Of a stretch of DNA of 64,000 bases, positions 48,001 to 59,500 are shown in pieces (positions within the stretch are counted from its first letter, which is position 1; each line of letters opens with the position of its first letter). The notes under the pieces were generated by a model. It worked only from the letters and a program-made list of their open reading frames with translations, did not search any database and was not told the DNA's origin. Origin of the DNA: Azolla caroliniana (lineage: Eukaryota; Polypodiophyta); assembly GCA_043228905.1 (NCBI GenBank), contig JBHGNT010000003.1, positions 25,420,001 to 25,484,000 of the forward strand. The letters are read 5' to 3'. The position numbers and the translations under genes were made by a program.

Positions 48001-50812
48001 CTTCAACAATCTTGTAGATTCATCAGAGTTTTGTTTTCCAGGGCTAGCTATGTTTTCTTTCTGCACATTTGATCTACATCAAAGTGCTCCTAGCCATTAT
48101 TACTCAACAAGAATCGGTATATCACCAGGAGTAAATACGTGAAAAAGCCAACAAACTACAAGTTCGAAATTATCTCTAATAACTCACCCTTGATAAGGTA
48201 TAAGATCACCAAACGCAAAAATCAGGCCAAAAATTACCACTCCAAGCCCTATGCCAACCTGCAATAATAATAATAATCAGTAAATGGTATCACAAGAATG
48301 AATGCAGTAAGCAAGTCCATGCACACACATCTCCCTCGATGAGATGAAAGTACTCACCCAACTGATTGCATGGTCACACTCGCATGTACATACACACCAT
48401 ATGTGAGAACATAGCATGTTTGTATAAGTGTAAGTACATACATGTTATGTATGATATGCATGCATATATGAACACATTGGATCTATTAACATATAAATAT
48501 TCGCATACATGCATAGAACGTAATAAACGTGTTCGTGCAAGCATTCAAATGTTTGAAAGCGAACACGTTTGGAAAGGGGAAAATGTATCCTCCTTTTTTT
48601 TCCTTTTTTTCATTTATTATCATTACAAATCAGTTCACCCTAGTGGTAGGTTGTCATGCTTTTGCTGTCTATGTCTTGAGTTAAATTCCCAATTTTCTCA
48701 TCTCATATCATAACAAAATTTTATGTTAGTGTCATTTTTCTTTTTTTCTTTTTTTTCTTTCCTTACTATTAGTAATTAGTTCAACCTAGTGATGAGTTGT
48801 TATGCTATTATTGCTTATGTCTTGGGTTCAATTCCCCATTTTCTCATATCCAATCGTTAGTGTCATGTCATGGCAAAATTTTATGTTCGTGTCATGTTCC
48901 TTTTCTTTCTTTCTTTGTTATTAGAAATTAGCTCACCCTAGTGGTAAGTTGTTATGCTACTACTGCCTATGTCATGTTTTCTTCATATTCTCGAATATAC
49001 GTTTTATGAGTTTTTGAACGTTTGATTATAATTTATAATGACATATTTTGATTCAATCTCTGTAGTTCATACTCATTTCGTTGTAAAGTTCTAGAGTGAG
49101 AAGGATAGAGACATCTTGATTCTTAAGAAGCTTTCCAAAGGTATGCATGTGATACAATGCAAATATTGTAACCATACTTATGTTGGTGGTTCACAATGGA
49201 TTAGAGTCCACTTATTGGGATTGAGAGTGAATCAATATATAATATAGACCATAATCAATCCAATCCAACTTCGAGATGATTTACCATACACGTTTGATTG
49301 AATCATTCTCAAATGTGAATGCACGTATGATACGTATGGTTCATTCTATGCATACATGGATATGTTCATACAGGCATGTGCAAATAACTGTACAAATTAT
49401 AATGTGTATATATGCATGAATTCCATATGTTTATGAGAACTTACTTTTACTGGGAAGCTGACAGTCTCTGAGTCTGGTTTGGAGGGAGGAGAATCATAGT
49501 CTATTGGACCAAACGATTTTCTTTGTTCTAGTCTTCTCTTTTCTTCACCAGCTCTTAACATGCAAAATTGTACTCAAAAGTTAAGCCTTCTTCAATGAGT
49601 CAGTCAAAAAATAATCCCACAAAAATAAGGTCATCACTATGAACACATTTGAAATGCTTTCTCCATAAGAAAACACATCAGAATTGTACACATGATTTCC
49701 AATCAATTCATAATCATGAGCATCACTACAAAACCAGTGGCTTTTTGACACAGAAGGAAAAAACTAAAACAAAAAATATTAGTCCTTCCAACACCTTTTA
49801 ATCTCATCTAGCCGCTTCTCGAAATTGTCCGTTCCAGCATCCTTCTCCTGTCGCTGCACATTTGATGCAAACTTTGGAGCAACAACTTTACCTAAATCAC
49901 AGCATATTGCAGGGAATTCAGCAAACACAAAAAATCAAAATCAAAATGCAAAGAAGGGAATAAAGACAACAAACACTACCAGCTGACATGGTTTTATCTT
50001 GGTCGTCCGATTCTGCTCCTTGACCAACATCCTTAAATTTGAAACAATAAATTTATAAAGACATTTAAACAGGAACAAGAGTCTGTACACAAATATGAAA
50101 TGTAGGGGGGGTCCTTATAGAAGAAAATAGATCACACATCATTGAAGCTTGCTATTAGTGCAGTATTCCCACTTACAAGTATATACCGATGTGCGTAAGT
50201 AGATGTCTACATACATCATTTCTGCCTGGGTAGGTAAGCCATACGTGAGTACGTGCATAAGTCATATGTGTGTACTCAGGTACATACATATATGCATGTG
50301 TATGTACATATTACAAGCATACATACCTGCCTACCTACATGCATACATGCAATACATATCTGTTGAATGAATGGATGTATTATATGTATGAAAACAATAT
50401 TGATTGATTTAGATGCAATAATGATTATGTGTTTGCCGAAATTAGAGCCTCACTGAGGATTTGGAAAATTTGACACACTATGAGATGTGGATAAAGACAA
50501 AGTAGCTATACCTTACCTTGTTGTTGTTGCTTCTTGGTTTAAAACCTTGAGATGATGCTCGGAAAGAATATTTCCAATCTGCTATCTTACGCTTCAAAAA
50601 GAATGGTCTTGTGTGCGAAATAGACCTAAACTGAAACAAAGAAGAATAACAACGCTTAGGAAACTTTCCTCTGTAATATACACACATACATATATACATA
50701 GACACATAATACATATACACATGGAGAGAGAGAGAGAGAGAGAGAGATCAACCTGAGAAGGATAAGAAACCGCACAATTGACCATAGAAATGGTGAGGAA
50801 AGAGCCATTCAT
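42076..50812 (-). CDS. Membrane-anchored TPR protein, probably chloroplast-targeted
   Basis: Fifteen minus-strand exons give 405 aa: 50812-50753, 50630-50517, 50031-49980, 49891-49795, 49553-49445, 48258-48188, 48073-48001, 47460-47398, 45540-45469, 44440-44339, 43977-43906, 43091-42993, 42852-42736, 42504-42448 and 42135-42076. The first 60 residues are Ser/Arg/Lys-rich with few acids, fitting a plastid transit peptide (inference). One transmembrane segment lies at about 145-163 (GIGLGVVIFGLIFAFG). At least four TPR motifs follow (about 193-395), for example residues around NAELGEFSESETLLRRLIEA, GEVQSALGKSEDSVATFRQA and GKTYAEWGHVSDAVAVYDSL. The protein ends ARYFAPDKIKPFVDRYSRQ. It resembles a plant family of chloroplast TPR proteins (Arabidopsis At2g37400/At3g53560-like, and more distantly SLOW GREEN1). 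Every intron within the TPR region is phase 0. Function unknown; TPRs usually scaffold protein complexes. Confidence 0.85.
42849..42976. repeat. 64-bp tandem duplication spanning a splice acceptor
   Basis: CAATCTTCATGGAAACGGGA through GTATACACT occurs at 42849-42912 and again from 42913. On the gene strand the unit contains the 3' splice site and the first four bases of exon 13 of the TPR gene. A second, identical acceptor CCATGAAG/ATTG therefore lies 64 bases upstream of the one that keeps the frame. Confidence 0.9.
45419..45443. repeat. (GCAT)n microsatellite
   Basis: A run of six GCAT units lies in the intron just upstream of TPR-gene exon 9 (on the minus strand downstream of its donor). 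It is self-complementary. Confidence 0.85.
46530..46800. repeat. AACCGGTT/CGGTTTGG-rich dispersed repeat
   Basis: The block is dense in AACCGGTT, GGTTCGGTT and their complements within an intron of the TPR gene. Part of it (about 46551-46625) resembles 35338-35400, and the composition resembles 24100-24250. Probably a degenerate simple-repeat-derived family. Confidence 0.5.
47587..47737. repeat. Tandem duplication, unit about 75 bp
   Basis: GGAAGACAGATGTTTC through AAGTATCACGGG..A.ACATTAGGCTTAGA starts at 47588 and again at 47663, in an intron of the TPR gene. Copies differ at several sites. Confidence 0.85.
48626..48990 (+). repeat. Tandem trimer of a tRNA-related SINE-like unit, period about 146-151 bp
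   Basis: Three copies start at about 48629, 48776 and 48927 with TTAGCTCACCCTAGTGGTAAG-like sequence (A-box-like). Copies 1 and 2 continue to CTTGGGTTCAATTCCC-like sequence (B-box-like) 45-50 bases later, as in an internal pol III promoter, followed by a T/C-rich tail. Copy 3 stops before the B box. No intact cloverleaf forms, so this is not a tRNA gene. It lies in an intron of the TPR gene, antisense to it. Confidence 0.55.
50725..50748. repeat. (GA)n microsatellite in intron 1 of the TPR gene
   Basis: A dinucleotide run just downstream of the first donor site. On the gene strand it reads (CT)n immediately after exon 1. Confidence 0.85.
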
Positions 50813-51610
50813 CTCTGCATATGCAGAATTATGTCACTGTCTCTGAGTCTATGTTTATGTACATGTGCACATGTACATATATCAGGAGAAATTTGCCGTT
50901 TTGATCATGAAGCTTTTCGCTGGGATTGTCTAGACTATATCTATTTATTGATTTGTGCAGTTTTTTGCTCACATGAAAACACCGCCCACACGGTTCTTAT
51001 CATCGCATTGCCGACATCTTCCCGATGATGATAGGGAAGTCCAATCTCCTAATGTAACGAATTAATGAAATGGCGGCCCGATTATAATCGATTGATACTG
51101 CAGTACCCCGTTAGAATCTCAAATATATTGTAGTGTTTAAGTGCAATTTGTAAAAAGGTAAGCTCCATCCACTTGTAAGTTGGAATTACCACACAATATT
51201 TTGGTTAGGTATCACAAAGTAAGTGGTTTTAGTAATGGTTTGTCATCAACACTTTTGCTACACTAACAGAGGCATATGCTTATTCTAATGGTTGTATGAA
51301 TTAGTGTACTTATAATTCTATGTATTGCATTTGTAGTAGGCACATATTGCAAATGATTGAGACGTGTTTTTTACATTTCTAGTTGGAGTATTACTTTGCA
51401 TATATAACAAAGGACCATGCAATGATCAATGTTTATGTTGCTTCAAAGTTTGTGACCTTAGCCTCTAAAGCACTTCATTTTGAGGATGAGTTATATAGCT
51501 CTATCATGGGTTTTCTCAAAATGGTGTGACCTTACACATCATATGCGAAGTGTGGAACTTTAGTTCCTTGCCACATGTTATTCTGGCTATCTCTAACTAT
51601 CCTATAACCA
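50813..51610. other. Shared upstream region of the TPR gene
   Basis: This is the start of the roughly 2-kb divergent spacer between the TPR gene (leftward) and the PPR gene (rightward). No gene or RNA seen. Promoter elements are presumably here, but I cannot place a convincing TATA box. Confidence 0.45.
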
Positions 51611-51613
51611 AAA

Positions 51614-51688
51614 CTTAGGAAGACAATAATGATGTTTACTCCATTGCTAGACTAGCAATGGAGTAAACATCATTATTGTCTTCCTAAG
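51614..51688. repeat. Perfect 37-bp inverted repeat with a 1-nt spacer
   Basis: The left arm 51614-51650 (CTTAGGAAGACAATAATGAT ... ATTGCTAG) is exactly complementary to 51652-51688, with a single A at 51651 between them. The match stops abruptly on both sides. As RNA it would be a fully paired stem with an impossible 1-nt loop, so it would extrude as a cruciform or open at the tip. It could be a template-switch palindrome, a foldback element core or an assembly artefact. Confidence 0.95.
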
Positions 51689-52797
51689 AGAGGGGTGTCA
51701 AACCGTTCTAAAGTCTATGAGCAAAGAATGAGAATGAGTGCGAAAACATAAACTCACTTGAGCACTATTACTAACTTAATGCTAACTATTAGGAAAAGAC
51801 GTGAGCAAGGAGTCGAAGAGTGATCGATAGTACTAACGGTTTCCTCCAATAAGTTACATGTGCCTCGACACTTAAGAGGGGAACTTAAGTTTGGGCTTTA
51901 CATTAGATAAGAATTAGGGTTAATGATATGACTTAGAGGGAAGTAGATATTAAGAGAGGTTTAAAATTTGTCTCGAGTTCTTTGGAAGACAAGAATAAAC
52001 CTAAAAGCTTGATAACAATGTCTTTTACATGTTTTACAATATTTGAGCCCTTCCAACGTGTAATTTGGAAACCAACTTTAATATTGTCCTCGTGCGAAGC
52101 CTTACAAATTTGAGGTTAAGACTATTGAACTACATAATGGTACATTTGTGTGTCGTGTATGTTTTTAGCTAAATTTAAGACAACATTGGTTTCCTAATTG
52201 CAGAATGGCTGGCATAGTTATGCATTTAACATTATAATTTGAAAGACCTTTTACAATTTTTTAATTTCCCACCTCGACAACAATGCACTCCCTCGCATGA
52301 GAGTGGAATGTAGATGACATGTCCCCGAGAGGGAGATGAAAGCGGAGGTCGCGAGAAGTGGGTTCGGACATGGAGTGACACAAGATGGTTATAAGCGAGT
52401 GATTGAGCCCAGTGAGAGAGGTGGGAGAGGTGGCCATGCAAGGTCTAACAAATGCAATTATCATGACGTCCGAGAAGGAAACGAAGCCAACGAGCTTAGA
52501 CGTGTGTGAAAGAGCATACGAGCGTGAGCGAGGGTTATAAGTGGACCAAAGAGGGTTATAAGTTGTCATTTTGAAGGGGAGGGGGAGAGATAGTTATGGC
52601 CTTCTTTAGAGGTCAGGGATAGTTATGGTTTTTTGTTTAGAGATTAGGGATAGTTATGGTTTAGTTTAGGGGTTAGGGATAGTTATGTAAACTGAGTGTC
52701 AGGGGAAATATTATTATACACATACATACATACATATTACACTGGTTGATTCCCTTGTATGTAATGTTTGCTAACCTTGTAGCAGGAACAGAGAGCT
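51689..52797. other. Upstream region of the PPR gene
   Basis: No supported gene. A short repeated phrase GGGATAGTTATGG recurs at about 52616, 52647 and 52676 in 30-base steps. (CATA)n lies at about 52720-52735, shortly before the PPR start codon. The open frames around 52232-52569 on the minus strand have no recognisable motif. Confidence 0.5.
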
Positions 52798-54711
52798 ATG
52801 GCTGCCCGGATCCTCAGAGGAACACTATGTTGGAAAAGGCAGATGCATATCAACCCAACCATGATGACCACCAAAAGAACCATGCCCATGTCCAGCTCTG
52901 CTTCAACCTTGTCATCCTTGGATGAAGAAGAGGAACATAACATCATCCCTCCTAAACGAACTGTTTTAAGGTCTCTCGGAAAGCATAGCTCTATCCTCCA
53001 TCACTTCCAAAGGGATGCGAATTTCCTGCGCCGGATGTTCGAAGAGAAGAGATGGGATTCCAACCTCGAAAAATCTCTCGAAAACAAATCGTCGTCGATA
53101 CCTTTTCTTTCAGATGGACTGATTGTGGAAGTGCTCAAGACCCTTTCGGAAGCTAGGCTTGCCCTCCGGTTCTTCATCTGGACCATTGAAAATCAGAAGG
53201 TATTGCCTTCCAAAATTGCACTCGGGGTAGTTTCTCGGCGATGGTGCCATGAGAAGAGGTTTGACACTTTAATGAATATATTGGAAAAAACATGTCTTCA
53301 TGGCTATGAAGGGATGGATTCTTCAGCTTTTTCGGTGCTTTTGATGGGTTATGGATGGGCTGGAATGGCTGAAAAGGCCATCCAAACCCTAGAAATCATG
53401 CAATCCTTGATGGATAAAGATGAAAAGGCCATTCAAAGCCAAGAAATGCTGCAAGTGGGTTCTTCCAAAATGCCCATTGGAACTGTAGAAACTATGGAAT
53501 CTTCTGTTGAAAAGGCCACCCAAACCTTAGAAATGATGCAAGTGGGTCCAGCAGAACAGGTCATCGAGCAACTAGAAATGATGCAAGGGGGTAGCACCAA
53601 AAAGAACAGTGAAACCCAAGAAATGATGGGACCCATGATGAGAACCGCGGAAAATGTCATCCATACCCAAGAAATGGGAGAAAAGTGTCTCATTCAGGTT
53701 CGGCTTCCAGAGGCTTCTCATTTTCTCATTGTTCTTGATATCCTAGAGCGAGAGAAGCTTTTTGATCCCATCCCTGCCATCTATGCAAAGATGGTAGAAG
53801 CTGGGTTCTTTCCCAATCAGGAAACTTACAAGAAACTCATCTCAGGGTTATGCATTGCCGGCCATAAAGAGGAAGCTTGGAAGCTTCTACACGACATGAA
53901 AGTGAATGGTCTCCAGCCTGAGCCTGAAACATATCGGATTGTCCTCTCAATGTTCAGCAAAGCAAACAAAGTTGTGGAGGTGCTGAAGCTATTTAATGAG
54001 ATTCTTGAAGATGGAATTGAGCCAGATGCCAAGGCTTGCAATGCTCTGGTGAAGGCGTTTTGTTTGGATCAGAAATTTAAAGAAGGTCTTGAAGTTGTGG
54101 AAATGATGTTGGGTCGGGAATTGAACCCGAATCTAGTGAGCCTCAACATGGTTGTAGAAGGGCTCTTCAACTCAGGTGAACTTGATGAAGTGTTTGCTTT
54201 GTGGGAAAAATTGAATGACAACTTGGTCCCTACCTTGACATTTCATCATCGGCTCGTTATTGAGCTCTCGAAAGCTGGAAAACTTGCCAAGGCTGAGTTA
54301 GTGCTCCAAGATATAAAGAAGAAAAGCTCAACACTGCCTGACGACGTGTCTGCTGCATTTGTGGATGGATTGTCTAAAGTGGAGAGCATTGAGAAAGTTC
54401 AGAAGGATAAATTGGGGGTCTTTGCAAAAGCTCAAAAGGATGTAGTAGAGATGGATGATGGATTATCTAAAGTGAGTAGCTTTGAGAAAGCTCGAAAGGA
54501 TGTGACAAAGATGGATGGCGTATTATCTGAAGTTTTTGACTTTGAGAAAGCTCAGAAAAATGTTGTATGCATAGATGATGAACAGTCTAAAGGGATTAGC
54601 TTTGCAAAAGCTCAAAAGGATGTGGTAGACATAGATGATGGACTATCTAAAGTGAATAGCTTTGCAAAAGCTCAGAAGGATGCTATAGAGGCAGAAGAGA
54701 GTGTGAGCTGA
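52798..54711 (+). CDS. Pentatricopeptide-repeat (PPR) protein, P-type, probably organellar
   Basis: This is a single exon of 637 aa, as usual for plant PPR genes. The N-terminus (MAARILRGTLCWKRQ..) is basic and hydroxylated, fitting an organelle, probably mitochondrial, presequence (inference). A PPR-like region starts near residue 100 (ARLALRFFIWTIENQ). Clear 35-residue PPR motifs run from about 305 to 525, for example NQETYKKLISGLCIAGHKEE, EPETYRIVLSMFSKANK and DAKACNALVKAFCLDQKFKE. P-class PPR proteins bind organellar RNA one base per repeat and affect its stability, splicing or translation; the target is unknown. Two oddities: residues about 192-300 are a Met/Gln/Glu-rich degenerate repeat inserted between PPR motifs, and residues about 522-637 are a 20-residue tandem repeat. 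No DYW or E domain follows. The frame is open throughout, so the repeats have been kept in frame. Confidence 0.88.
   Translation: MAARILRGTLCWKRQMHINPTMMTTKRTMPMSSSASTLSSLDEEEEHNIIPPKRTVLRSLGKHSSILHHFQRDANFLRRMFEEKRWDSNLEKSLENKSSSIPFLSDGLIVEVLKTLSEARLALRFFIWTIENQKVLPSKIALGVVSRRWCHEKRFDTLMNILEKTCLHGYEGMDSSAFSVLLMGYGWAGMAEKAIQTLEIMQSLMDKDEKAIQSQEMLQVGSSKMPIGTVETMESSVEKATQTLEMMQVGPAEQVIEQLEMMQGGSTKKNSETQEMMGPMMRTAENVIHTQEMGEKCLIQVRLPEASHFLIVLDILEREKLFDPIPAIYAKMVEAGFFPNQETYKKLISGLCIAGHKEEAWKLLHDMKVNGLQPEPETYRIVLSMFSKANKVVEVLKLFNEILEDGIEPDAKACNALVKAFCLDQKFKEGLEVVEMMLGRELNPNLVSLNMVVEGLFNSGELDEVFALWEKLNDNLVPTLTFHHRLVIELSKAGKLAKAELVLQDIKKKSSTLPDDVSAAFVDGLSKVESIEKVQKDKLGVFAKAQKDVVEMDDGLSKVSSFEKARKDVTKMDGVLSEVFDFEKAQKNVVCIDDEQSKGISFAKAQKDVVDIDDGLSKVNSFAKAQKDAIEAEESVS
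53371..53695 (+). repeat. In-frame degenerate repeat inside the PPR array
   Basis: Units of about 15-18 residues resemble EKAIQTLEMMQVG. They look like expansions of the second helix of the preceding PPR motif. About six to seven units are recognisable, all in frame, and diverged at both nucleotide and protein level. Confidence 0.75.
54361..54700 (+). repeat. 60-bp coding minisatellite at the PPR C-terminus
   Basis: Units encode DDGLSKVxSFxKAQKDVVDI (20 residues). Four full and one or two partial units are visible. A period of exactly 60 bp preserves the frame. The encoded segment is acidic/basic alternating and likely helical. Confidence 0.85.
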
Positions 54712-56591
54712 ATTCGGATCATACAACCTAAACCCTAAAAGCTGAATTTATACATGAATCGTAAACGTGAAATCCTAAAAGGAAAACCCTGACCTGAACT
54801 GGAACTGGAACCCTTAGATCCTCATCTTATGATTTGTGAAAACTTTACTTGCAATTTCTTCATGATTTATAGATGTAAATATTGGTTCCTTCCATGTAGG
54901 TGCTCTAGAAGTGACAATAACATCTCCACACTTACGGCATACATGAAACTCATATAACTATCCCGTGAAATGGGTAGACCCGTGTCTCATGAGTTATAGC
55001 AACACCAATTGTATGTAGAAGACATCACTCTGTAGCTGAAGTGTGCAAAAGCTATATATTGGTGTCTTCTGTTCTCTCCGCTGAGGTTGAATTGGTTACT
55101 ACTTTGGAAATTTGTAATGTTCCAATTTGGTTTCACATGGTTTGCGAAATATCTAGTCTTGAACAACCATTTGCACCAAAAGGGTTTACTACATGATTTT
55201 ATTTGTGGGATTCCAGTGAAATAAAAAAAATCTAAGTCTGTTGGTGTCTTTCACTCTCTTCTTTGAAGGTGAATTGGTTACTACTTTTGAAATTTGTAAT
55301 GCTCCCATTTGATTTTGCATTGTTTGCAACATATCTACCCTAAGTTGTACAACCCTTAGTGACAAATTGGTTTACTACACGATCTTATTTGTGTAGAACC
55401 TAATTTTTGTATTTGGGTTGCAAAAATCCAATCAATTCAGGAAATTAACTGACATATTCTTGCTTATTTTCAAAATTGTGAATGTGGCGGTTTTGTCAAA
55501 GTTTGGTTCCTAACTCATGGAATTAAGCAACAATGATCTCCTGAAGAAAACGGAGACCATGAAGACAATTTTAGAATATTCAGGAAATGAGTTGTACAAA
55601 AGGCAAAATATAATTACTAATTAATCTATTGAAAATGTGGGAGAATGTTCTATGTAGAGGCTAGATTACTCAAGATTATTTGGTAGATAACACAATATAG
55701 AAGTATCCTTACGATTGTTAGAACTATCACCTTGTTTACTTGCTAAGACTTTTCTCAATCATTTGTGAAAGCTTTATTTTGATGTAATTAGGAACCTCAA
55801 CTTTCATAGCACATGTAAAGTTAATTCTGAAAATAAGCAAGCATTCTTTTTTTAATAATACACATGCATATTCTTGTAAATTTCCTTCCCTTCTACCAAT
55901 TAAAATATGCTGGAAATGTGGATTTGATACGTGACGTATGCTAAACTAGAATGACAAAAGATCATACATCTATAAAATCCACTAAAATTGAAGGAATATA
56001 TGTCCATGCTATGGTGCAAAGATACGTTAAAACCAAACACTAATTAAATGCTGCATTTGCCTCAAAACCCTTTCTATATCACTGTGATGTCCACCCTAAC
56101 TGTTTTATGTCCTTGGATATCGGGATAAACAAGTAAATGCATAAGCATGTGCACGTAAAAGGCCTATCGTAAGAGATTACATGCAAATATCTACTTTTAC
56201 AACGAAGTTCCAGCTCCAATTTGCCTACAGGTTAATGACCATTTTTTCAAAAACTTGGAGTAATGAAGATAGCTTGGAATTTAGCCCCCTACAGGTTAAT
56301 GACCATTCTTTTATTGCAATCTGGAGGAAAAGATGGAAAACTGGAAACTATCACTGCTTATGCTGACTCTGTCATTTTCCATTGCACTACCTTTGATGGT
56401 TCCTCTTTTGTGAAGGTCATAATGATAAAAAGAACCAATTAAAATAAACCATTATCTAAAAATACACCATTAACAATGTCCTCAATAAGAAAATGTTCTC
56501 CTATATTATATCTTGAAGGCAGATCTTTTACATCATTATTATATTACAGAATTGGTTAATATTGTTGACTTTGAGGCTTTCTAATTTGGCT
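54712..56591. other. Intergenic region between convergent PPR and MCC-beta genes
   Basis: It holds the 3' UTRs of both genes and AT-rich spacer. A related phrase pair (GGTGTCTT....CTCTC followed by GAATTGGTTACTACTTTGGA) occurs at about 55060-55115 and 55240-55300, an old tandem duplication of about 180 bp. No gene seen. Confidence 0.5.
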
Positions 56592-59500
56592 TTACATTCG
56601 GAACACTCCATAAGAAGTTAACTGAGGTGCAATATCTGTACACGCAGCAAGAGAAAGGCCAAGAACTTTCCTTGTGTCCCTTGGATCAATAATACCATCA
56701 TCCCATAACCTTGCGGTTGAGTAATATGGATTACCCTCCCGTTCATATCCATCGATAACTTTCGCTCTGAAATTCTCCTCATCTTCAGGAGTCCACTACA
56801 CAAGATGACAACAAAAATAACAAGAGAATTAGAAACTTTATCATTTGGAAGGAAATCTGTCCATTCCTCTCTCTTCCCCTGGTATGGAGTCTATTTATCC
56901 TAGCAGTACCATATTTCCATTCCTAGCAGTACCATATTTCCATTAACCCCTGGAGTTGGGTCCAAATCTCACTAATAAACCAATTTATTGGATGATCATG
57001 TGAAACATCCACCTGATGACCTTATCGATGGACGTAATGCTCATTTGGTGGTCTCACACTCTCTTTACACCCATGATACATGATTAACCATCCATCTCAA
57101 GGATTGAGATGTGCCAATGGAAAGATTAGCACCTCATCACATCTGGAGATAGAGATCCTTGCGTCTAATATGGGTGTACTTATCAAAGAGAGGATGTGTC
57201 TATGCTATATAGAGAGGCTACGAGGAGCACTGATCACAGTTTACAAAGAGATCCTAGGTCACTTTCTACTGCCAACTACTTCAGGTAAGTTGATGCCCTG
57301 GGCAGTTTACACTATGGAAATTGATGCCATATGGGATCACTGAAGATTAATTTTATAAAATTGTACCCCGTATTAATACATGGCTTCTATACATGGTCCC
57401 AATATCAGTGAAATTTGATCAGAGCTGTTAAATGCAGCTAGTTACTTAGAACAGCTGTAGTTTTCTGCTTCTTTCTATCAGAATTTATATAAGATCCACG
57501 TAGATGTAACTTTCGATCTTCTAGGCTACAGCCATCTTTCAAAATTTTACTAGCCCAAGCTATTTTTATTTCAGTCTGCTGAACACAACTCTCTCTTAAA
57601 AGACAATGACCTGTCTCTCTCTCTCTGTGTATATAAATATATATAATATTAAATGCTATGCATATCTTTTTCTTTTTAAAGATGAAAAATGCTCACCGGA
57701 AGACTTTGTCGCTTGTATTTTTCTTTCTCCAAAGGTGCTAAGACTCCAGCTGCCTGTTTCAAATTTTGTTGAAGGATTTAAGTCATTCGATTGGTTTAGA
57801 AATCAACAATAGAAAATTATCTGCATATTACCTGGGGCCCGCCCATTACTGATATTCTTGCATTTGGCCAAAGATAAAGAAAGTTGGGACTGTAAGCACG
57901 ACCACACATTCCATAATTTCCAGCCCCAAAACTTCCACCAACAATGACTGTGATCTTTGGAACCTGATAAAAATACACAGACAAGAAACATGTTAATTAA
58001 TCAAATAAAACTTTTAGCTTTAAAATAGAGCACCAACAGATGGTAATTCTTAGGACCAAATCACACTATCAGTAGAAGAAAAGATCATGTAGAAAAGTAG
58101 AATAACATAATAGAAAATATACATAATTAGCTTCAGGTAACATGGCATGCGCTGTTGTCTAAAGATATGTCATAGATACCACATTACAATTAAAAGCAAC
58201 ATTTTAATATTCATTAAGAAGTTCACAAGAGACTAGCTGCACGATGAACAAGATTCACCAGTTCTGAAATGATGACAGGAACCATAATGGAAGATCCATT
58301 ATATCAAGGCATGTGGAGCAACACTGGCATGCGACTATTTTGCATACGTTTTAAAGCTCAATAAAATTTAATCATAAGACCAAGGGGTTCTCAATCATAT
58401 CTACCTATCATTGCACGTTCCTGGTGTGCCTACATATGTTGGCTGGACCATGAAGGGATATAGAGACAATACATTGGTGTTCCCTTGAACCCGATAAAAG
58501 TACTAATTATAATTTAACAGTATCACATTAAAGATTGGCAATCCACATTATATTCAAATGCTGCATCTATTTTCAAATTGTCTATTGTGTCAAGAAAGCT
58601 TATTGGCGAAGCCTCTATACTTGAGAGGAATGGCAATTTTTGGGCAAAACATTTCCTGGATATATGCACACTGATAAACTGTACATATGACACTAAGAAA
58701 AACCTTAGGCCTACCTTTGCACAAGAGACAGCCATTACCATCTTGGCTCCAGCCTTTGCAATCCCACTTGCTTCAGAACGTGAACCAACCTGCATCATTT
58801 TGGTTACAAAGATCACTCGGTACTACAATTAAACAAATTTATATGAGATGAGGTTAAACAGGAGTGATTCAGGAACAAACCATGAAACCTGTGATATTCT
58901 GAAGAAAAATGAGAGGAATATGTCTTTGTGCACATAATTGAATAAAGTGAGTCCCCTTCAGAGCCGACTCAGTAAAAAGTATGCCATTGTTACCCAATAT
59001 GCCTACTGTTTGCCCATAAATTCTTGCAAATCCTGTTACCAGTGTCTGTAATAGTATGAAAACATATCATTATAAGATTCAAATGGAATACTCCACATTA
59101 AGAAGAGTCAGTAGGACTTACTGTGCCATACAACTTTTTAAATTCATCAAACTCACTCCCATCAACAATTCTAGAGATGATAGAACGAATATCAAATGAT
59201 TGCTGTCTGTCTATTGGTATGATGCCTTGAAGTTCTTCTGCACTGTACAACGGCTCTTTAGTTTCACCAACACCTTTGAAGGCCCCAGGACTTCTTCTGG
59301 AAATCCCAGCAAAATGCAAGTTTTTTACAATCTTTCGCCCAATTGCTAGCGCATGTATTTCATCTGGTCAGAATAGGTTTTTATTTTACCAAATAAGAAA
59401 ATGCAAATGTATGCCATTGAAAACAGGGAATGTAACTGCCTTATATAATTCATGCTTTTATATTAATAAGCTCAATAACCTGTTCTAAATTATAACTCAA

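Noticed and set aside
48776-48840. Possible tRNA gene
   Set aside because: A- and B-box-like sequences are present, but no acceptor stem or anticodon arm can be folded; it is better read as a SINE-like repeat.
51614-51688. miRNA precursor
   Set aside because: A 37-bp perfect stem with a 1-nt spacer lacks the loop and mismatches of a plant pre-miRNA.
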